Below, piece after piece: positions 6,600 to 9,094 of a stretch of DNA of 9,094 nt. Position numbers and translations under genes: made by a program. The notes under the pieces were generated by a model that saw only the letters and a program-made list of their open reading frames with translations, searched no databases and was not told the DNA's origin. Each line of letters starts with the position of its first letter. Positions within the stretch are counted from its first letter, which is position 1. This DNA is from Acidobacteriota bacterium (GTDB lineage: Bacteria > Acidobacteriota > Terriglobia > UBA7540): NCBI GenBank assembly GCA_021828245.1, contig JAKASC010000086.1, positions 1 through 9,094 on the forward strand, read 5' to 3'.

Positions 6600-6953
6600 C
6601 TAGCCGGCGCGCGACCGGCGGGCGCGAAACGCTGCTCCGGCCGGAGGCCTGGCGAAGCGGGAAGAGGAAAAAGGCGGATCTTTTTGGTGGTACAGCCAAT
6701 AGCCCGCGTAGAGAAGCAACAGCATGGCGATCAGCATGCTGATTCCCATCACCAAGCCGGCAATCCACCGGCGGCGCCTGGCGGCGCGGCGAGCCTCCGC
6801 CGGCAAAACGTCAGCCGGGGCAACCTGAGCGGGTTGAGAATCGGCAGCCGGAGAAACTCCCGGCGCTGTCGGCGGCCGATTGCCGTTGCCTCCCACAAGG
6901 CTGGCGCGGGGTTTGACGGGCTCGCTCGGGGTGTGAGGGTCGGCGGGTTCCAT
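6600..6953 (-). CDS. Small proline-rich single-pass membrane protein, unknown function
   Basis: I do not recognise a family for this 117-residue reading frame. Residues 1-55 are rich in Pro, Ala and Glu and look disordered. A basic cluster (ARRAARRRRW, 54-63) comes just before one strongly hydrophobic stretch, IAGLVMGISMLIAMLLLLYAGYWLY (about 64-88). A short basic tail of about 28 residues (FSSSRFARPPAG) follows. By the positive-inside rule the long N-terminal part would be cytoplasmic and the tail outside. The ATG at 6953 lies 28 nt after the rplS stop in the same orientation, and the frame ends 36 nt short of the priA stop, so it fills the gap without overlap. No clear Shine-Dalgarno sequence precedes the ATG. 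The membrane segment and placement support a real gene, but the missing ribosome binding site and lack of a known family leave doubt. It would be expressed as the last gene of the rplS operon. Confidence 0.5.
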   Translation of the reverse strand: MEPADPHTPSEPVKPRASLVGGNGNRPPTAPGVSPAADSQPAQVAPADVLPAEARRAARRRRWIAGLVMGISMLIAMLLLLYAGYWLYHQKDPPFSSSRFARPPAGAAFRARRSRAG

Positions 6954-6981
6954 GGCAATCGTTGGGCGCGGCCGACGAGCT

Positions 6982-7332
6982 TCAGGACTCGCTCCTCGCC
7001 TCGCGCATGCGCGCGGCCTTGCCTTTGAGGTTCCTCAGATAGTAGAGCTTCGAGCGCCGCACGCGCGCGCTGCGCACCACCTCAATCTTGTCAATGGCCG
7101 GGGAGTGAAGCGGAAAGATGCGTTCCACGCCGTGGCCGAAAGAGATCTTCCGCACCGTGATGGTGGAGTGGTTGCTGGCGCGGCGGCGGGCGATGAGCGT
7201 GCCCTCAAAGACCTGGATGCGTTCTTTGTCGCCCTCCCGGATTTTCACATGCACGCGCAACGTATCGCCCGGCTTCATGGTTGGCACATCCTTTTTGGTC
7301 TGCTGTTGTTCGATTTTTTCGAGCACGTTCAT
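6982..7332 (-). CDS. rplS: 50S ribosomal protein L19
   Basis: L19 is a structural protein of the large ribosomal subunit at the interface with 30S. The 116-residue product has the family features in order: MNVLEKIEQQQ, PGDTLRVHVKIREGDKERIQVFEGTLIARR (about 22-51), the TITVRKISFGHGVERIFPLHSP block, IDKIEVVRSARVRRSKLYYLRNLKGKAARM, and a short tail. The length matches E. coli L19 (115). The open frame extends upstream to 7521 inside trmD, but the conserved N-terminus and the ribosome binding site AAGGGAG (7344-7350, 11 nt from the ATG) fix the start at 7332. The gene follows trmD after an 83-nt spacer, in the usual rimM-trmD-rplS order. The small membrane protein gene follows it. Confidence 0.97.
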   Translation of the reverse strand: MNVLEKIEQQQTKKDVPTMKPGDTLRVHVKIREGDKERIQVFEGTLIARRRASNHSTITVRKISFGHGVERIFPLHSPAIDKIEVVRSARVRRSKLYYLRNLKGKAARMREARSES

Positions 7333-7343
7333 AAGCAATTCAT

Positions 7344-7350
7344 CTCCCTT
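7344..7350 (-). promoter_or_regulatory. Ribosome binding site fixing the rplS start
   Basis: On the minus strand AAGGGAG lies 11 nt before the ATG at 7332. It selects this start over the longer in-frame extension into trmD. Confidence 0.7.
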
Positions 7351-7415
7351 TCTCAAAATAACCGAGCCGCTGGGCGACAACCTGGGCCGAAGGCGACGGC
7401 TGCCGGCCGCTCGTC

Positions 7416-8177
7416 TTAGCGCGGCGCCGGGGTGACCCGGGCACGCTCCATCTCTTCCAGCATGGCGCGCTCCTCGGCGGTCAAGGACAAACCCGCCAAT
7501 AGTTCCGGGCGGCGGCGCCACGTCTTTTCAAGCGACTGCCGACGTCGCCACCGGCTAATCTCCCGGTGATTGCCGGAGAGCAGAACTTCCGGAACCTTAA
7601 GCCCGCGGAATTCCGCCGGGCGCGTGTAGTGCGGGCAATCCAGAATCGCCTGGCCCTCGCCAAAGGAGTCCTGCTGGGCGCTTTCTTCGTTGCCCAGGAC
7701 GCCGGGCACCAGCCGCGTGACGCATTCCATCACGACCGCCGCCGCCAATTCTCCTCCGCTTAACACGTAATCCCCGATGGAAAGTTCGTCGCTCGTCAGA
7801 TGCGTGGCCACCCGCTCATCCACGCCCTCGTAACGGCCGCAAATGAGAATCAGGCCGCGGTGCCGTGCCAACTCTTCCGCGACCGCCTGGGTGAGCAGCC
7901 GCCCTTGGGGCGAAAGAAGAATGACCGGCCATGAAGGGTCGGCGGAGTCGGCTCGAATCTGCTCGACGGCGCGGAAAATCGGCTCCGGCTTGAACACCAT
8001 TCCCGGCCCGCCGCCAAACGGCCGGTCATCCACCGTGCGATGAGGGTCATCGGTAAACTCGCGCAAGTCATGAATCCGAATCTCAATCTCGCCGGCCGCA
8101 AGCGCCCGCTTGAGCAGGCCGTGCTCCAAGATGCTTCCGAAGAAATCCGGGAAGATGGTGACAACGTGAAATCTCAT
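7416..8177 (-). CDS. trmD: tRNA (guanine-N1)-methyltransferase TrmD
   Basis: TrmD transfers a methyl group from S-adenosylmethionine to N1 of G37 in tRNAs read with a following G36, which prevents +1 frameshifting. The 253-residue product contains all expected trefoil-knot (SPOUT) blocks: MRFHVVTIFPDFF, DDRPFGGGPGMV (50-61), LLSPQGRLL (87-95), CGRYEGVDERV (113-123), SIGDYVLSGGELAA (133-146), GVLGNEESAQQDSF (159-172), and DCPHYTRPAEFRGLKVPEVLLSGNH (180-204). R155 and D170 sit one position after the Arg154 and Asp169 used in catalysis by the Haemophilus enzyme. The length is typical. The ATG at 8177 begins exactly at the conserved N-terminus. No Shine-Dalgarno sequence precedes it, and a GC hairpin lies in the 39-nt spacer after rimM, so its translation may be weaker than that of its neighbours. 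Confidence 0.98.
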   Translation of the reverse strand: MRFHVVTIFPDFFGSILEHGLLKRALAAGEIEIRIHDLREFTDDPHRTVDDRPFGGGPGMVFKPEPIFRAVEQIRADSADPSWPVILLSPQGRLLTQAVAEELARHRGLILICGRYEGVDERVATHLTSDELSIGDYVLSGGELAAAVVMECVTRLVPGVLGNEESAQQDSFGEGQAILDCPHYTRPAEFRGLKVPEVLLSGNHREISRWRRRQSLEKTWRRRPELLAGLSLTAEERAMLEEMERARVTPAPR

Positions 8178-8188
8178 GGTTGTGTTCG

Positions 8189-8215
8189 CCGGCGCGCGCA
8201 GTCCGATCGCGCCGG
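8189..8215 (-). other. GC-rich hairpin in the rimM-trmD spacer
   Basis: CCGGCGCG (8189-8196) and CGCGCCGG (8208-8215) are perfect inverted repeats with an 11-nt loop, starting 1 nt after the rimM stop codon in the transcribed direction. No T-tract follows, and the trmD ATG is 11 nt beyond the stem. It could hold ribosomes or polymerase and lower trmD output. The pairing is seen; the role is inferred. Confidence 0.4.
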
Positions 8216-8216
8216 G

Positions 8217-8813
8217 TTAAAGATTCGGTTCCAGTAATCCCTCGGGCGGTTCAATGACGATTTTTTTGGCCTGCGTGTCCACGTGAGTGCAAATTTCCTG
8301 GGCAAGAGGAATCAACGCCTCGCCGCTCGGGGTGGCCACGCGGAGCAAATCCACGCCGCCGGTCGGCTCAACGGCTTCCACCGTCCCGACGATGTGCTCG
8401 CCGCGCGCCGTGCGCCGCACCACGCGACAACCGCAGAGGTCAGGCCAATAGTAGCTGTGCGCCGGCAGCGCCATCCGCTCCTCTCGCGGAATGAGCACGT
8501 GACGACCACGCCATCGCTCCGCGTCGCCGATGGAATCGCTTCCGCCGAATTTCAGCACGACGCGGCCTTGATGCAGCCGGGCGTGCTCCACGGCGACCGG
8601 CTCGGCGACCCCTTCGACAAAAACTCGGCGGCGCGACTGGAAAAGCTGGGGGAAATCCGTCAGAATTTCCGCCACCACCTCGCCTTTTCGGCCCCAAGGC
8701 CGCGCAATGCGCGCAATAACCACCCTCGGGTCGTCCAAAGCGGCACCCAAGGCACGGACCTCAGGCTCGGGTTGGAGGCGGCCTCGCGCCGGTCGTCGCC
8801 CCTGCGCGCTCAA
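8217..8813 (-). CDS. rimM: Ribosome maturation factor RimM
   Basis: RimM binds ribosomal protein S19 and assists maturation of the 30S head and 16S rRNA. The 198-residue product has the N-terminal RimM domain (about 31-110: VVIARIARPWGRKGEVVAEILTDFPQLF, later VVLKFGGSDSIGDAERWRGRHVLI) and the C-terminal PRC barrel (about 118-190: HSYYWPDLCGCRVV, IVGTVEAVEPTGGVDLLRV, ALIPL, IVIEPPEGLLE). About 28 residues precede the conserved domain, more than usual. The start is TTG at 8813, because GGAG on the minus strand (plus 8820-8823) lies 6 nt before it and it sits 3 nt past the khpA stop. Internal TTG or GTG codons near the domain start are weaker alternatives. The close packing with khpA suggests translational coupling. 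Confidence 0.95.
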   Translation of the reverse strand: MSAQGRRPARGRLQPEPEVRALGAALDDPRVVIARIARPWGRKGEVVAEILTDFPQLFQSRRRVFVEGVAEPVAVEHARLHQGRVVLKFGGSDSIGDAERWRGRHVLIPREERMALPAHSYYWPDLCGCRVVRRTARGEHIVGTVEAVEPTGGVDLLRVATPSGEALIPLAQEICTHVDTQAKKIVIEPPEGLLEPNL

Positions 8814-8816
8814 GAC

Positions 8817-9053
8817 TTACTCCAAAATCTCCAACGTAAAGCGCTTCTTGAGCTTCATCCCTGCGGCCCCGAGAATGGTCCGAATCGAGCGGGCGGTCCG
8901 CCCTTGCTTGCCGATGACCTTTCCCAGGTCGGAGGGATGAACACGAAGTTCCAGCACGGTGACTTGTTCTCCTTCCACCGCTCGCACAACCACCTGATCG
9001 GGATAATCCACCAGCGCCTTGGCGATGGCTTCAATCAGCTCCTTGATTTCCAT
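8817..9053 (-). CDS. khpA: KH-domain RNA-binding protein KhpA
   Basis: This 78-residue protein is the single-KH-domain RNA-binding protein usually encoded between rpsP and rimM. In Gram-positive bacteria it pairs with KhpB and influences small RNAs and cell-division gene expression; a role in this organism is inferred. The KH signature is clear: VTVLELRVHPSDLGKVIGKQGRTARSIRTIL (about 31-61) with the GXXG loop GKQG at 48-51, then KKRFTLEILE. The length is typical. The ATG at 9053 has a strong AAAGGAG (minus strand, plus 9060-9066) 6 nt upstream. The gene order khpA-rimM-trmD-rplS implies rpsP just beyond the right edge; the last 41 nt are too short to prove it. Confidence 0.95.
   Translation of the reverse strand: MEIKELIEAIAKALVDYPDQVVVRAVEGEQVTVLELRVHPSDLGKVIGKQGRTARSIRTILGAAGMKLKKRFTLEILE
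8820..8823 (-). promoter_or_regulatory. Ribosome binding site supporting the rimM TTG start
   Basis: On the minus strand GGAG overlaps the khpA stop region and is 6 nt from the TTG at 8813. No comparable site precedes the later in-frame TTG and GTG codons. Confidence 0.6.
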
Positions 9054-9059
9054 CGGCCG

Positions 9060-9066
9060 CTCCTTT
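9060..9066 (-). promoter_or_regulatory. Ribosome binding site of khpA
   Basis: AAAGGAG on the minus strand lies 6 nt before the khpA ATG at 9053. It is the best-spaced Shine-Dalgarno sequence in the window. Confidence 0.75.
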
Positions 9067-9094
9067 GAACGCTCACTCTGAACTTGAAGAGAGT

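Noticed and set aside
6635..6685. Palindrome CTCCGGCCGGAG and AAAAAG/CTTTTT repeat near the convergent gene ends, as a bidirectional terminator
   Set aside because: They lie inside the small membrane-protein frame. The first has no loop, and the second is a weak A-T stem without a GC stem plus T-tract arrangement.
5672..6742. 356-codon plus-strand open frame overlapping the end of priA
   Set aside because: It lies in another frame inside priA and runs into the minus-strand gap. Its Gly/Arg/Pro-rich composition shows no domain. It is a shadow frame, not a frameshifted copy.
7333..7415. Ribosomal-protein L19 leader structure between trmD and rplS
   Set aside because: Only short, imperfect pairings could be drawn, and nothing resembles a known autoregulatory leader. 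Only the ribosome binding site is supported.
9054..9094. End of rpsP at the right edge
   Set aside because: Gene order predicts rpsP here. One minus-strand frame has a TGA 22 nt before khpA, but fewer than seven codons are visible, too few to identify the gene.

Overview
The window holds ordinary chromosomal housekeeping DNA of a GC-rich bacterium. It contains ten protein genes (one truncated by the left edge) plus one weaker candidate gene. I see no transposase, phage gene, CRISPR array, tRNA or rRNA. The run gmk-rpoZ-coaBC-uracil-DNA glycosylase-MetF-like-priA, together with the style of the short omega subunit and the family 4 glycosylase, suggests Acidobacteriota. That is a judgement from memory of such gene orders and was not tested.

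The window has two convergent blocks. The left block (about 1-6563, plus strand) reads: the 3' part of guanylate kinase (gmk), RNA polymerase omega (rpoZ), bifunctional phosphopantothenate-cysteine enzyme (coaBC), a family 4 [4Fe-4S] uracil-DNA glycosylase, a divergent methylenetetrahydrofolate-reductase-like protein, and the primosomal helicase PriA. gmk, rpoZ and coaBC are tightly packed. An 81-nt gap with inverted repeats precedes the glycosylase. A 234-nt gap with a perfect GC-rich palindrome and a possible extended -10 box precedes the MetF-like gene. A 78-nt gap precedes priA, whose start looks leaderless.

The right block (about 9053-6600, minus strand) is the ribosome and tRNA maturation cluster usually found behind rpsP: a KH-domain RNA-binding protein (khpA), rimM, trmD and rplS. 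A small proline-rich, single-pass membrane protein follows and fills the space up to the end of priA. khpA and rimM are nearly contiguous, and rimM starts at a TTG with a good ribosome binding site. rimM and trmD are separated by a 39-nt spacer that contains an 8-bp GC hairpin.

The left block supplies nucleotide kinase, transcription, coenzyme A, one-carbon and DNA repair/restart functions. The right block supplies 30S maturation (RimM), tRNA m1G37 methylation (TrmD) and ribosomal protein L19. No new defence or biosynthetic system is visible. The points most worth checking are the divergent MetF-like protein, the intergenic palindrome, the leaderless-looking priA start, the small membrane protein and the rimM-trmD hairpin.
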